Part shown: piece by piece, positions 38,928 through 51,598 of the stretch
How positions within the stretch are numbered: position 1 is the first letter of the stretch
Layout of the letters: every line of letters begins with the position of its first letter
Assembly: GCA_013423385.1 (NCBI GenBank)
Contig: BLZA01000021.1
Coordinates: forward strand, 496,001-560,000
Reading direction: 5' to 3'
From: Naganishia liquefaciens
Lineage: Eukaryota; Basidiomycota; Tremellomycetes; Filobasidiales; Filobasidiaceae
DNA: 64,000 bases
Notes under the pieces: generated by a model
Seen by the model: the letters and a program-made list of their open reading frames with translations, nothing else
What the model was told of the DNA's origin: nothing
Database searches by the model: none
Translations under genes and position numbers: made by a program

Positions 38928-39789
38928 ATGAACCGCACACTCGCACGCACACTGCCATATCTTACAACAGCAGCCATCCGTCCAGCCCATCAAGCCGGCA
39001 TTCGCGCCGCATGGCGTCCTTTGCTGACGCATCCCGCGCAAACGCTGCCCACGCGTATACGACCGTCTCGACCATTCGCAACCACGACATTCGCGCCATC
39101 GTCCTCCTCATCCTCGAACAATGATTCATCCTCACCGCCGCCACCACCGCCACCATCGAGTTCGGGAATCGGGGGAAAACTCAAAGACCTCATGACCAAA
39201 TACGGCCGACACGCGCTCGCAGTCTACCTCGCCCTCTCCGCCGTCGACCTCGGGCTGACGTTCCTGTGCGTCCACCTCGTCGGCGCCGACAAGATTGAAT
39301 GGGTCAAGGACTATGTCGTCGCTCAATGGCGTGTCGCTCGGTACGGTGCCGACGAGGCGCGGGACATGCGTGCGCGCGAGGTGGAGGAGCAGGCGCACAG
39401 GGATGCGCAGGATGCCGCCGAGGGGACGGTCGTCGAGGGAGGCAACAAGAAGAAAAATAAAGGGAATGCCTTGCTGTGGGCCGAATTTGCGCTCGCATAT
39501 GGAATTCACAAGACGTTGCTGCTGCCGGTGCGAGTCGGCGCCACGGCGGCGGTCACACCACGATTGGTGCATTGGCTAACGGCGCGGGGATGGGTCGGCA
39601 AGGTGCGTTTCATTTTCCAGTGCACCTCTCGCAAAGGAAAACTTCAGACTGACTTTTATGCAGGGGGGTGTCAAGCGAGCGGCTACGCATGCGTCTGGAA
39701 AAGTCAAGCAGGCGTCGGAAAAGGCTCAGGATCGCGTCAAGGAGGCCTCGGACCGCGTCAAGGAGATGGCCAAGCGGACAAAGGACTAG
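38928..39789 (+). CDS. DUF1279 (FAM210-like) mitochondrial protein
   Basis: Small inner-membrane protein of the DUF1279/FAM210 family; animal members act in mitochondrial translation, fungal ones are little studied. It starts MNRTLARTLPYLTTAAIRPA, an Arg-rich presequence ending near RPFATTTFAPS. A Ser/Asn/Pro run follows, then the domain: GGKLKDLMTKYGRHALAVYL, ALSAVDLGLTFLCVHLVGADKI (membrane segment), a charged helix with an insert (EEQAHRDAQDAAEG...NKKKNK), WAEFALAYGIHKTLLLPVRV and AVTPRLVHWLTARGW. A single intron (about 39604-39663) leads to a Lys/Glu-rich amphipathic tail with two near-repeats of DRVKEAS/DRVKEMA. Stop at 39789. Confidence 0.8.
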
Positions 39790-39845
39790 TTTGTGATGTG
39801 TATGCATGGTAGACTGTCTCTTTTCTCCAGAAAAAAAACCCTCCT

Positions 39846-41083
39846 TCATCGAATCCCGCGGTGCATGCGCATCTCCAGCGACGTGTACTCGCCCAATCCG
39901 TCATCGCCCCATTCCAAGATCCGTTGTGCCTCTTGTACTGCCGGATCGTCGAGCGGATCTGGATTCACTGACGTGTGCTGTGGATGCGACGACGGAGACG
40001 GTGGCTGCGGTTCCGTAGCAGGAGGCGACGGTGAAGCCAGCTCAGGTACTTTGCGCGGCGGATGAATGACCATATGCTCGGGCGTACCCCTATCCGCCTG
40101 GCTGCCTTCCCTCGCCACCCCGGCTGCATCCTCACGTGCCTCTTTCTGCACATGAGCCGCCAGCTTGGAAAATGGCGGCGCGACCCCCTTGACCGAGCTA
40201 TACACGACGCTCGAGCCATGCACAAGACTCGACTTGCGCGTCACCGCCGTCGTCTGACTCGTCGGATGCCGCGGATCGTGCATCTTGTTGGCGCTCGAAT
40301 ACGAAATGAGCACGGGCAGCGATACGCGTTGTTGCAAGGGGACAGCGCTCGCCGTCGCGAGTCCAAACACCCGGAGTCCCCTCACGTGCGTGTCTTTCCC
40401 GTTGAGGTGATTCTGCACAATGTGGACGCGCAGGTAAAACGCCGGGACGGGAGGACCAGCGACCTCGATCTTGCCCGCTGTCGGGTTCTCGGGCGTGCTG
40501 ATGGGCACAGCGAGTGCCGGATCGTCGATAGTGATGGGCCGGAGCGGGATGGGGATCCAGCCGTCGGGTTTGTCGAGGTCGTATTGACGGATCTAGGATA
40601 TGGGGGTTTCATCAATGTTCCTTCTCGGAGCCGGAGACAAGCGGAGACTCACTTCAACGAGCTCGTGCGTGCTTGTGCCTGCTGATATGGCAATCTTGGA
40701 AGGTGTGTACGAGTCATCCTGGCTGTGCAGACATTGTATGTGAATGGCCTGTAAATCGAGGTCAGCCGGGAACACATGTCATCTTGACACGCACGCTGAG
40801 CATTACGCGCTTTGGAAACGCCAGGTCTATCCAATGCGGCTGAGGACCCTCGGATCTTGTACAGACATGAGCGCAGCTTCCAGCCCCGGACACGACACGA
40901 CCCACTGCCAAAACGTATCGTCCCTGCCATCACGCAAGTTTGCGACGCTGAACCCATACTTGTGCGACGAGACTGCCCATTTGGCGAGGTGGCCGATGTC
41001 TATGCGGTATCAGCGGTGACGTTTTTGAGCGAGGACCTGCAAGTGCCTGCCTACCTACCTGTCGGCTCTGCTTGGAATACCAT
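39846..41083 (-). CDS. APC10: Anaphase-promoting complex subunit 10
   Basis: DOC-domain subunit of the APC/C, a co-receptor for degron binding during mitosis. It starts MVFQAEPTG (41083). Splicing by phase gives DIGHLAKWAVSSHKYGFSVANLRDGRDDTFWQSEGPQPHWIDLAFPKR, the classic DOC-domain core, then AIHIQCLHSQDDSYTPSKIAISAG, IRQYDLDKPDGWIPIPLRP and FYLRVHIVQNHLNGKDTHVRGLRVFG. The join FWQ-SEGPQPHW needs an intron of about 50 nt; without it a spurious insert is read. After the DOC core the protein carries a long tail of about 150 residues (Pro/Ser-rich) not typical of short orthologues, yet the last two residues are Ile-Arg, the IR tail that docks APC10 onto the TPR subunits. Confidence 0.92.
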
Positions 41084-41267
41084 GGTGCTGCGGTCTAGGA
41101 TGGCGCTGTACTCTTCCTACAGGACGCCGTTGATGGATGGCCACTCTGTCTCGTCTCGTGTTTACAAAGTGAAACAACAATGCCGAGCGATCGAACGGGT
41201 TCCTACAAGGTTGGGTTTCGCCTTTGTCATAGCAGCACCCTCCGCCACCGCAGCACGCCGCCCAACC

Positions 41268-43236
41268 ATGCCAGACTCGCCCGCCGCCAAGCGCAAACTC
41301 ATAGGCTTCAAGCAGCGCATACAGATCAACGAGCAGCGGGCGCGCGAAAAGGCAGGCAGACCGGATCCCTGGGTAACGCGGAAATTCTTTGTAGCGTGAG
41401 GGGTCTCGCTTCGTTTGCCCTTGTGTGTCCCTGGGGTGTTAATTCTGCATCCACGTGGCAGCGCTGTCTACGCCCTCGTCGTCTACGCATACTATGTCTT
41501 TGTCGGAAGATTATGCGTGCCCATGCTCCAGCGGAAAGGAGACGCTCGTGGGAGCGTGGGAGAGGGAGCTGGGCTTTTGGTTGGGTTTAACGTGTTGTGG
41601 TTGATGTTCATCTGGACATACAGCAGGGTAAGCTCTCATCCGAGCTTTTGAGGTGCCTTACTAAACTTCCAAGCCAGATTGCATTCACCAGTCCGGGCTG
41701 GGCGACCCAAGTATGTCTCTGCCTGCTCGCTTTCTCATCTAGGCTAACCGTCGGACCCCAGGCCGTACCCAAGGCAGCAGAACCAGAAGATTCAATGATC
41801 ACGACCACCAACACGGGTACACCTTATCAATACCTCGGCACCCAGACAGACACATCAACGCCGATACAGCCATCCGACCACACGACAGACGAAAGCAGCC
41901 ACATGACCCCAGCTCAACGCTACGCCTCCATTCACGCCCGGAGTCGAACGTCGCTCATGTCGCGCACCTCGATCGGCGACCGAGATCCTTCAGACTTGGA
42001 TGCCGCGCGGAACATGCTGCCGGCCGAAATCCCCCTCTTTGGCCAGGACTCGCGGCGAGGGGAAACGGCCGATTCGCGAAAGGAGTCCGCACTGACGGAC
42101 GCTCCTGGCACCGGCGGCATCTCGAATGGCGATCATCGGGTGTCCGATCTCAGCCAGACTGGTACGCTCGACTCGTGTACACCTTTAAAACCCATTCCTG
42201 CATCAGATCCACCGATACCGGATCGGAACCCCTTGGCGTCCCAAAACGACTTGAATGCAAATGTCGCACAACCCAATCCCATACCGACGACAGGGGTACC
42301 GTCAAAGCCCGCAGTCGAATGGCTCTACGATCGTCCGCTACCACCTTGGTATCCGGGTCTGGCCTATTGTAGATACTGTAAAATTTACAAACCACAACGC
42401 ACGCATCACTGTCGTCATTGCGGTACGTGCGTACTCGCCATGGAGTAAGTCTCGGTCTATCGGTATAATACCGTTGCTCACGACGCTACGCCTCTTTCAG
42501 TCACCATTGCCCATGGATTGGGCAATGTGTCGGATGGCAAAACCACAAGGTGCGTAATCATCGCCTCATCAAGTATTCATGATGAATTGACTCGCCGTCC
42601 CGCCGGCAGTTTTTCATCATCTTTTGCGGATGGTCTTCCCTTTTCACAGCCTACATCGCCATTGTACTCGCCGTGAAGATGGGAACGCAAGGATCACTCG
42701 ACGGACAAATGCTGGCGGTCGTGATTGTGTAAGTCGCTTGACCATTCCAACGACCGATCTGACCTTTACTCGTCAGCGGCGGCTTCTTCACGGTGTTCAC
42801 CGTCGCGATGACATTTTCCCATATCGCCATGGCTTGCTCTGCACTGACGACGCTCGAATCCTTCTCCATTCGCGACCAGCGCGACCGCGAATCGCATCTG
42901 TTGGCGCAGAAATACGGATTCTTCAAGTGGCGCACGAAGCATCAGACATTGAAACGGTGGAATCACGAGTACGGCGACTTGAAGACCGAGGGTAATCGGT
43001 GGTATGTCGGAGGCCCGGGACGCGAGTGGAGACAATTGATGGGGGATGACCCGATAGGCTGGATACGTAAGTCATGCCGATTCGTGTAGCATATTGGCCT
43101 TGTCAGCTGAATGACACCACCTGCAGTGCCTCTTGGGCATTCAAAGGGCAACGGCGCACACTGGGAACAGAACCCTCGCTTTGGGCCAAATGGAGAGCGG
43201 CGGAAACGTCAAGAATGGCCAGAGCATCTCAGGTAG
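41268..43236 (+). CDS. DHHC palmitoyltransferase
   Basis: Integral membrane protein S-acyltransferase. It starts MPDSPAAKRKLIGFKQRIQ (41268). Membrane segments include AVYALVVYAYYVFVGRLCV and GLLVGFNVLWLMFIWTYS. A Ser/Thr-rich loop of about 180 residues, rich in possible phosphosites, is inserted before the cysteine-rich domain, which reads [44 protein letters not shown] (residues noted here as C-x2-C...HHC-x2-C-x2-C...DHHC...C-x4-C pattern). Further membrane segments follow (FCGWSSLFTAYIAIVLA, VVIVGGFFTVFTVAMTFS), then the cytosolic TTLE motif (ALTTLESFSIRD, the TTxE of the family) and GNGAHWEQNPRFGPNG. Stop at 43236. Start codons of this gene and APC10 are 184 bp apart, so they share an upstream region. 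Which yeast Pfa protein it corresponds to I cannot say. Confidence 0.88.
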
Positions 43237-43382
43237 GAGGAAGTGTTTCCAATCGAGCGAAGCGTTGTACCGGTCAGTAATTATGATAGTAAGTTTGCTC
43301 GAACGATCATTCTGGGCGGAACAATGCGCGTCAAGGACAGGCTCTCATTCGGAACGGCAGTATATTCTGTCACAATATAGCT

Positions 43383-46312
43383 TTACAGACCCCGGTCAGT
43401 GCCCGTCTCTTTTTCCTGCGATGCGATGAGGCTTCCTCTTCTACTGGCATTACGGCTGGGATTTGAGGTCGGGCGATGTGGACCCCATGCTTGCTGAAGC
43501 CCGCCCTGTTCCGCCGCCCACGCGACCGCAGGAGATAGCGACGGAAAGTCATCCGGCGCGGGCGATGACGTGCGCTCGAGCGATTCCGTACGGTTCATCC
43601 ATGACAAGGGCCGGCCCGTTGCGCTCGCGCCGGCATTGCGCAGAGTCGTCGAGCCGTCGTCCGATCCCGATGCGGGCGACTTCTGTAATTGATTATTATG
43701 CATTAATGCCGATGTTGGAGGTATGATAGCACGCGTGACGATGGAGGCCAGCGATGGCCCCGCGGGAGCCTTTTGCCCGTGGGAGCCAGATTGAACAGTG
43801 GTTTGTGATGGTAGCGGAGGGAACGAAGGCGCAGAGAGCTTCGGAACCTCGGCGGAGGCAACATCGGCACGAGCCACGCCGGGCGAGAGAGATGGCATAA
43901 GTGGATTGACGCTTGACATGTCTCGGTTTCCCCTATTGCCCGGAAGATAGATTCGATGCTGCAGCTGAGGTGGGACCAGCGACGTTGTGTGCTCATGATG
44001 CGAGTCAGGCGGTGAAGGCGTTGAGGCTGGCCGACCAAAGTGTGTGGAAGCCGGCATGAAAGGTGCGGCCGTGACATTCGCCATCATGGGAGACACGTTG
44101 GTCGAGAGCGTACCCCTAACTCCACGTGTGTTTATAGACTGATTCGGTAGAGCGTTTGATGCGGGAGTGCTCGCGGCGAAAAAGCCTGTGGGATTGCCGA
44201 GATGCGAGATTCCTGCCGTCGCTGAGCGTGGAATGCCCTGCGTTGCCAAAGCCGCCGCCGCTGAATTTGCCGATGCTGTCATCGAGTTCGGGCGCGATGG
44301 GGGGACGAATGCCCCTGTACCGCTTGTGCTGCCCCGTGGCTGGAAAGATACCACACTACCTTGCCTTGATCGAGGAAACGCTCCAGGAAATCCAGCAGAA
44401 CCGAAAGCGGGGTCGTCTTGTGCCGTTACACCATAGCCTGTCTCACCACCTCTGATACCGAGCACGCCTGCACGTGCATTCCAGCCAGACGCCATGCTTT
44501 CGGAGTCCCAATACCCACTTCCAGTTGCAGAACGGATGCCATAGCCCGAAGCGGAATAGTCATCGACAATCATCTGTTGTTGTCGTACCGCTTCATTTCG
44601 CTTTTCCACCTCGCGGCGAGCGCTCGCGACACTCTCGAGTTTGTGCCGGAGTTCTTGGTTCTCCTTTTGCAGCTTTTCACGCTTGCTCGCTTGTTTGGCT
44701 GCGCGTGTCTTGAGTTGCGCAAGCTGTGCATCGAGCTCTGCGAGCGCCTTCTTTTCAGTTCCCACGATCGCGTTTTTTTCATGAAGGGCTGTCTGTCGGG
44801 CTGCTTGAAAAGATTTCCATTCCTCCTCGACTTGCCGTTCCTGCGATCTCCACGATTCCAAGCGTTCTTCGATTTCTCCGTGTTCTCGCTCAGCCTCGGC
44901 CGCACCCTGCAAGGCCTGCTTCACCTGTTCCTGCAGCGCAAGGCTCTTTTGCCGCGATCGCAAATCCGGCAAAGCAGTCTTCTCCATTGCACGCTTCAAC
45001 GCTTCGACTTCGGAGCGCAGGGCCGCTTCTGCTTTTTGCGACTCGCGACGTGATTTCTTGAGTTGAGCGGCAAGCTCTTCCTTTTCCATATTCGTCACGG
45101 AGACGAGGTGACCGAGATCGCGGAGATGGGCATCATGGGCGCTTAGCGGCGCAGCAGGTCCAGTCCATGTGCCATCGACAACACTTGATGAGCCATTCAA
45201 AGTCGGATTCTGCACGCCGTCTCCAGCAGCGACGGCTGCCCCGGAGACCTTGTCGCTGGATCCCGAGTCACCTAAGGAATTTACGGCAAAATTGACTGTG
45301 GGTTGATGTGAAGACCCGGCAGGTTGAACGAGCGAACTCGAGCGAGATCGTCCAGCTTGTGGGCGACTGCGAAGCGAATTGGCACGAGAGCGGGTTCCAG
45401 CATGATGTGCGGGCGCTGTTACGCTGGTCGTAGCCGTCGCTAAGAAAGGCTTTAGTAAATGAAATATCGAAGGCAGGAACGCCACTCACCGGCGTTTGCT
45501 TCCACTTCGGAACTTTGACCTAATATTTTGAGATCGACTTCATACTCCTTTCCAGGTTCCAGCCCGTAGACTACAACGATGGCGCGGTCCTTATGAGCGG
45601 CAGCGGAAGAGCGAGCCTGCAAGGTAGGCGTCGGAAACGAGGCCGAAGTTTCCACCGATTGCGAAGCTGCAGTTTGGCCCTCTTCCTGCTTGTTATTCAC
45701 TATTGGATGCTCTGGATCCGAACCTTTGGATGTCGCAGCGGATGTTGGAATAGGGACATCGTCGTCGCTGACGTGAGCAACAATACGATTCCATGGATTG
45801 CCATTGACCGTGACAACGATGCCCTTGGACAAGAGCTCTTTGAATGATGGTGGAATGTGAGAAGATGGATCCGGTTGTGTCGGCGACAGCGGAAGCCGCC
45901 GAGGATATGACCCAGGAAGCAGTGAAGAAGTATATGGCGTGTTCGTGCTTGTATGATGTACCGGGTGGAGTTGACTTGAACCCTCCCCGTTGTCCTCTAC
46001 TGCCGTCATTTCCTCGTCTGAATCATGCTGTCCACCAGCTGAACCCATGGCCTGATGACCATGACCGTGCCCGTGCCGATTCCCTCCCTTCAACCGTGAC
46101 TTGCGTTGCTTAGCTGCCGGAACGCCAAACTGCTGCTGTCCCTGTATGAGCAGGTCATTCTGCGCGGTCGTCGAGGATGCAGCAGGAGACGGTTCCCAGC
46201 GTGGTTGCGGTGCGAGTGATAGCGAGACCGTAAGGGATAACGGAGTGATCTCGAGTATCTCGAGATTGAGCGGCCGTGTCATCGGAGAGACGCTGTACCA
46301 TTGAGAAGCCAT
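43383..46312 (-). CDS. Large coiled-coil protein, unassigned (possibly AcrB-like)
   Basis: No firm assignment. I start at MASQWYSVSPMTRPLNLEIL (46312); an in-frame ATG at 46474 would add 54 residues. The N part holds a small beta-rich segment ending VVVYGLEPGKEYEVDLKILG, like a fibronectin-III-type strand pair, with a His/Gly-rich and acidic linker. After an intron near 45490-45440 comes a Ser/Arg-rich stretch, then a coiled coil of about 200 residues (around 45080-44600: MEKEELAAQLKKSRRESQKA through LQKENQELRHKLESV). The last ~400 residues are disordered and rich in Ser, Pro, Asn. The layout recalls the fungal AcrB protein of the CreB/CreD ubiquitination network, but I rest this on memory of general resemblance only. 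Confidence 0.6.
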
Positions 46313-46512
46313 AGTGGACTGCCGAACGCGGGGTGATGTCCAAGTAGAGAAGACGTCGCGAATTCTGCTCAACGCCTTCGCGGATGTGCGATCGAGCGGA
46401 ACGTGTCCTCCCAGCGTACCACAACTTGTGCCTGGAGCCTGGGGGTCCGACTCATAGCTGTTTTGCAGAGCCACCCATCACCTGAACTTCTGGGAACACA
46501 CCATCCGTCGCC

Positions 46513-48657
46513 ATGAGCAATCTCTACATGACAGAGGTACGCCCGATGTGGACGAGCAAGTTGCATCGCTGACACGCCTTGCAGCCCGCGACGACGGGGA
46601 AAGTGATCGTTGAAACAACACTGGGAGAGATCGAGGTCGGTTATACATCGTGTCCTCATCCTCCTTCAGCTGACGACCACCTTTGGCATTGCCAGATTGA
46701 ATTATGGTGCAAGGAGACGCCCAAAGCATGTCGGAACTTTTTTGCGCTCGTGATGGAAGGTTTGTTCTTCGGACGCATAGTCATCTCAAGCTCACGCTGC
46801 TTCCCGACAGGATATTATGACGATGTCATCTTTCACCGTGTGGTACCAGGGTTCATTGCGCAGACAGGAGATCCCTCGGGTACCGGTATGGGGGGAGAAA
46901 GCTATTACGGCGAGCCATTCGAGAACGAAACGCACTCGAGGTTGAAATTCAACAGGTTCGTGAGACGTCTCTGCGACTTGCTCTCGTTAATTTACCATTT
47001 TATGGACATGTCGTGATATAGAAGAGGGCTGGTTGCTTTCGCAAACAATGGGGACAAGTGCTCGAACACATCACAGTGGTTCATTACGCTTGGTGTGTTT
47101 TGTGTTGCACAAGTCTCGCTTCATGCTCATCCACATCGACTATGTCGCAGATCGTGCGGATGAGTTGCAGAATAAACATACATTGTTCGGCAAAGTCGTG
47201 GGACCGACAATATATAGTAGGTGACGGAATGTCGACACCTGCGCCTGATGCTTAAATCGGACCTCTTTCCCGCAGATGTGCTAAAGCTCGGCGAATTGGA
47301 ATTGGACAAACAGGAGCGCCCGCTTTAGTTCGTCTCGCTCGCGGGGCCGCGTCACGTCCTGATCGGTCTCACATCTTGTATTTCTTGCAGTCCTCCCAAA
47401 ATCAAGGCAATCCGTATCGTCGAGAACCCTTTTACCGACATCGTTCCCCGTATCACCGCTGCAGAACGCAAAGCGCAACATGAAGCCCGAATTGAGATAG
47501 CCAGGGAGAACGAAAGGCGGGAGCAGCGGCGCAAGGCCAAGAAGTAGGTCCATGTTTTGAATAAGATAAAGATCGCACACTTTCAGCTGATCAGTCGAGT
47601 GGCGCAAGGAACACGGGTTTGTTATCCTTTGGCGAGGAAGCAGAGACTCAAGAGGCCGCTGAGCGGGCCGCTGCAAAACGGAAAAATATCACACGGCCAG
47701 ATCGTAAGCCTAGCCTGCTTACCGCATAACATTCCTGATGGACCCAATACAGTGATTGATTCCGGAACGAGCGTACCTTCGCCGCTGAGCGAGTCAATGC
47801 CGACAGAAGGTTCCACATTCAGCAAGGCGGCTGCCAAGACGAAAGCGCGTGAAGACAGACAGCGAGAGGTACGCACCGTCAAGCGTCCTTCATTCTTGCA
47901 CTCGCGCTGAAATTGTTTCTCGATATCAGCCAGAGGAGACAGCCGACCTCGCTGGGATCCGAGAACGTCACGCTGCGGAGAAGGAAGCTGCTGCGTAAGT
48001 CTGTGTGGCTCAACAAGCTCAAGTGCATCGCGTTGACGTTTCCCGTCTGTTTATCCCTCCCATTGACAGAATCACTCGTAAAGCAGAAATCGAAAGAATG
48101 CAGGCAAAACTTCGGAAATTAGAAAAGAGGGCGGCAGCCTCGGATGACGATTCGTCGGACAGCGACGATGCTCGCGATGCCAAGCGCAAGCGGACTGGAC
48201 CCTCCTTTCTGGATCAGGAGTTGGCGAAATACTCTGCCGCACGGCGAGGGAATCGAAAAGGTGCGAGAAAGGATGAAGACGACGTGCTCTCTGCATTGTC
48301 GTCGTTCACGAGTAGGATTCGTAAGAATGGGCCGGAAGACAACGAAGAAGAGACCGCTCAGAAGGAGGAAGAAAGAGGAGACGGCTTGCCCGGATCAGCA
48401 GAGGAGGGAATAGAGGTTGACGATGATGTGGGATGGATGAGTCACGCGTTAAAGGCAGTCAATGATGGTAACGCCGACCAGACGCGGAGGGCGGAAACGG
48501 ATTATACGGTGCGCAGCGGTCTTGAATTTCGATGATCGGTTGAATCTCACTTCCTCTTGCATTTTTTTAGGTCATTGACCCACGAGCCAAGGCACGGGCG
48601 ATCAAAGAAGAGAAGCGGCGGGACGAGGGGCGTGGTGGCAGGCAATTCAGGCGATGA
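46513..48657 (+). CDS. CWC27: Spliceosomal cyclophilin Cwc27
   Basis: Peptidyl-prolyl isomerase-like subunit of the activated spliceosome. It starts [20 protein letters not shown] (46513). Exons join as [41 protein letters not shown] (the FHR...F..Q.GDP active-site block), [52 protein letters not shown] and LKLGELE. Then [17 protein letters not shown], the end of the isomerase domain specific to Cwc27, followed by a long charged helical region ([15 protein letters not shown]), LLSFGEEAE and a C-terminal end [19 protein letters not shown]. Around ten short introns. The gene is divergent from the coiled-coil gene, 200 bp between starts. Confidence 0.92.
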
Positions 48658-48814
48658 TTGTAAAACGAGCGCCGAGCATTTTGCCATCGTGTATCTATTC
48701 ATTGAAGGAGATCTTTGCTACGCAAATACAAATCTATGCTCCTCGTTTCTACCATACTATGGAATGATGGTGTTTTTAAATGTCCATGAGCTTGCTTCTG
48801 TTATGCTGTAGAAA

Positions 48815-50340
48815 TCACACGCCGGGCATTGTGATGCCGAGCCCGACCACGCCAGCATCCGCAATCATTTGGGGTCGAAAGACAGAAACATTGTGTGCAG
48901 CTGATCTTGGCGTCGTCGGTGGCATGTTCACCACCATCAAAGGCGCATTCGGATACATGTGCTTCACGTCCTCTGGTGCGAAAGTCTGGCCACTTAACGG
49001 GACATTCGAAGTGAACGAGCGGGTGAGAGCTCCGCCAGTGTGGGGCGGCAGCGGTGTATAAGGTGGAGACGTTGTAGTCGAGGAAGACGTATAGATCGAC
49101 GTCGGACCGATAGGTTCATGGCTGCTGCTGATTGAGGTACCGGCTGTTGATGGAGCTTTCGGGTATTGAGTCTGTTGTGAAGGCATAGCTTGTTCCGAAA
49201 TGAGGAAGCCAGTGCTTTGCATCATCTCTGCGCTACCTGGACGATAGGTAGGCGGCGGGACTGGACAGAGCGCTGCACTCAGGCCACCGACATGGCCCCC
49301 ATCGTCCATGGGCTGAGCTAAGTAACCAGAGATCCTGTTTGGTTGTTGAGGTGTCTGCGCTTCTTGACCCGGACGCTCGATCCCGCCGAACAAGGGAGGT
49401 GGAACAGCTCCAGTCCTCCTGCTAGCTGCGAATCCTCGTGGAGAAGGCATGAGTGGCGGCGCAGGTGGTAAATCCGGCTGCCCGGATCGCCAAACTGGTA
49501 CAAGGGCCCATTCGACCTGCGAGGGGCCCTGGGAGGGCGGGCCATAACTGTAGCCAGAGGGCAGCAAGGCTTCTCTGGCGCCCGAATCCGGCTGGAGATT
49601 TGGATAGTCGTTGGCGTTGAACATCGCAGGTGCTGAGTCCGAGACCAGAGGCAAATGACTGGGCCCTACATCTGGCAACCGCTGAAGACCGGAAACGCCT
49701 CCCGTACGAGATCCGCAGGGTCCCTCGCTGGTGGTGCGCGCAACTGAGGTCCCGGACTCTATGGTGTCTCCGAGGCCTTTGCGCCGCCGTATTGCGTTGA
49801 GGTCAGCGGGGACTGGTGTGTAGTCGCAACTTCGACCGCTCTTTGAGCAATTGGTGCACGGCTCGGCTCCGTCGCATCGAATTTTCCTGTACATCAACAA
49901 ATTCAGCATTGCTCGCGAAAGCCGTCTTGGTCAGATACTGACCTGCGACGACAATAAGTACATGCCATGACGACTCTGCTCCTCCTCTGTACCAGGGGAG
50001 CATTCCGTCGCACCGAAGCGGCTTGCGCCGGATTGACCGAAAAATACGAGGTATATTCGTGGGCATACGGAGAGAAATAGACTTCACTCGGCAGAGCTGG
50101 GCTCGAAAGGGCGGATGGCGGTGCAGAAGTAGCATTCATTGCGGACATGGCAAACAGTTGGGAGTTTGGAGGCGTGTGATGGAGACTCGCGCTGTGGTGA
50201 TTCATACGCCCGACAGGGACATCCTGGTAGGGTTGCGGGAAGGTGTAATGTGACGGTTCATTGGCGAATGTTGGATTCGACGGCATGGGGCTGGTATAGC
50301 ACATCCGCGGAACTTTTTGATGATACTGCATGGCGAGCAT
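48815..50340 (-). CDS. Zn2Cys6 transcription factor
   Basis: Fungal binuclear-zinc regulator. It starts MLAMQYHQKVPRM (50340; the Met at 50331 is an alternative). After ~130 residues rich in Pro, Ser, His comes the DNA-binding motif CTYCRRRKIRC-DGAEPC-TNC-SKSGRSC, spacing C-x2-C-x6-C-x5-C-x2-C-x6-C, followed by a basic linker (NAIRRRKGLGD). An intron of about 70 nt (near 49890-49955) splits the motif between Arg and Lys, a place often interrupted in basidiomycete Zn2Cys6 genes. The remaining ~330 residues are Pro/Ser/Gly/Gln-rich, without a visible fungal_trans middle homology domain, and end GLGITMPGV. The targets are unknown. It borders the gene-free block. Confidence 0.88.
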
Positions 50341-51051
50341 CTATGTTTTACTGGAGTCGTCGCTCACTTGGAGATCGTCAGAATGCGGTTTCGCAACAGG
50401 CGACACAACTTTCCGTCTGTCGACGTTATGAGCCTTTGAACAAATCCTCACGTTCTCTTTATTGAGATCTCACATGGAACAGGGGGTTGATCGCAGGATT
50501 CTCGTGTATTCTAAAGCCAATGATTTAATCCTGTTTCGATGAATTGTCCAGCTACCGCTCTTTCGCGTCCGAGATGATGCCCGGCACTTGTCCGGTGACT
50601 TCCCAGACATCCTGATGTTCTCAAATCCCTCCTGCGACCGTCAGACACGCGTGATTGCCCCGGAAGAGAAATGTCTACTCCGGAACTGATCATCTCAAAC
50701 ACCAGCTGTGCCTCTGGGCCGCTCTCTGGGCTGAGCGGGTGGATCAGAAGATGGTAGAGCATTAGCAGCCGTATTCCCTGAAGCGATTGCTAGAGCAGCG
50801 TTCTTCTAGAGCATCGCTAGAGCATTCATCGGTTTCACAGCTGGTTTCACCGGATGCGCCAGACGAGCGCGCCAGGCTCAACGTCAAGGCCACGCAGCTG
50901 ATTACGCCCGCTGTTAATTCAGTTGAAAGCTGGGTAGACGAGCCAGAAGAGCTGCTACAAGGTGACGCAGTGGTGAGCTAAGCTGGTGACAAGCTTGGAT
51001 GTACAGCTTTACGGAGCAGTCTTTTGAGATAGCTCAGCTGAAAGCTCCCTA

Positions 51052-51083
51052 CACACACACCCACACACACACACACAGACACA
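51052..51083 (+). repeat. (CA)n microsatellite
   Basis: About 32 bp of CA repeats with a single CC interruption, ending in CAGACACAG. Confidence 0.9.
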
Positions 51084-51598
51084 GCGACTGCATAATAGCT
51101 GGCGCTCTCGAGCTTCTCGCTACAAACGCCGGGGACACGGATGCCGAGCACGATGCCGTCCGCAAGAGTACATACGAGATTACTGCTTGACATATCCGAG
51201 TTCGGCCAGGCAGCTGGCAGTCGGCAAGCCTTAGGGTTGCCTCATAGCTCCGAGATAGGGTGCCCTAGGTGTTGCTGCCGACGAGCTAGCTGAGAGTGGA
51301 GGGATGATGTCGCAAGCCGATGTCGCTGATAGTCCGCTGATAGTCCGCTCCTGCAGCTGCACCTGTTAAATGACTGTCCTGCCCACGATCTGCTAGCCTG
51401 GCAGTTCCGACCTGACACTCTGCTTTCCGAGCGATCAGTTGAGCTATCTAGCTGTCCGCGCAGCGCATGGGTTTGTCTCCGAATTGTTACCGAAACATCT
51501 AAAGAGCTTGCCAGTACATTGTGAAGCTAGCGGCTACTACGGACGTTTTGACGCTGATAGTTTAGCTGACAGGCAGTTCAATAGCTTACTGGAAGCTT

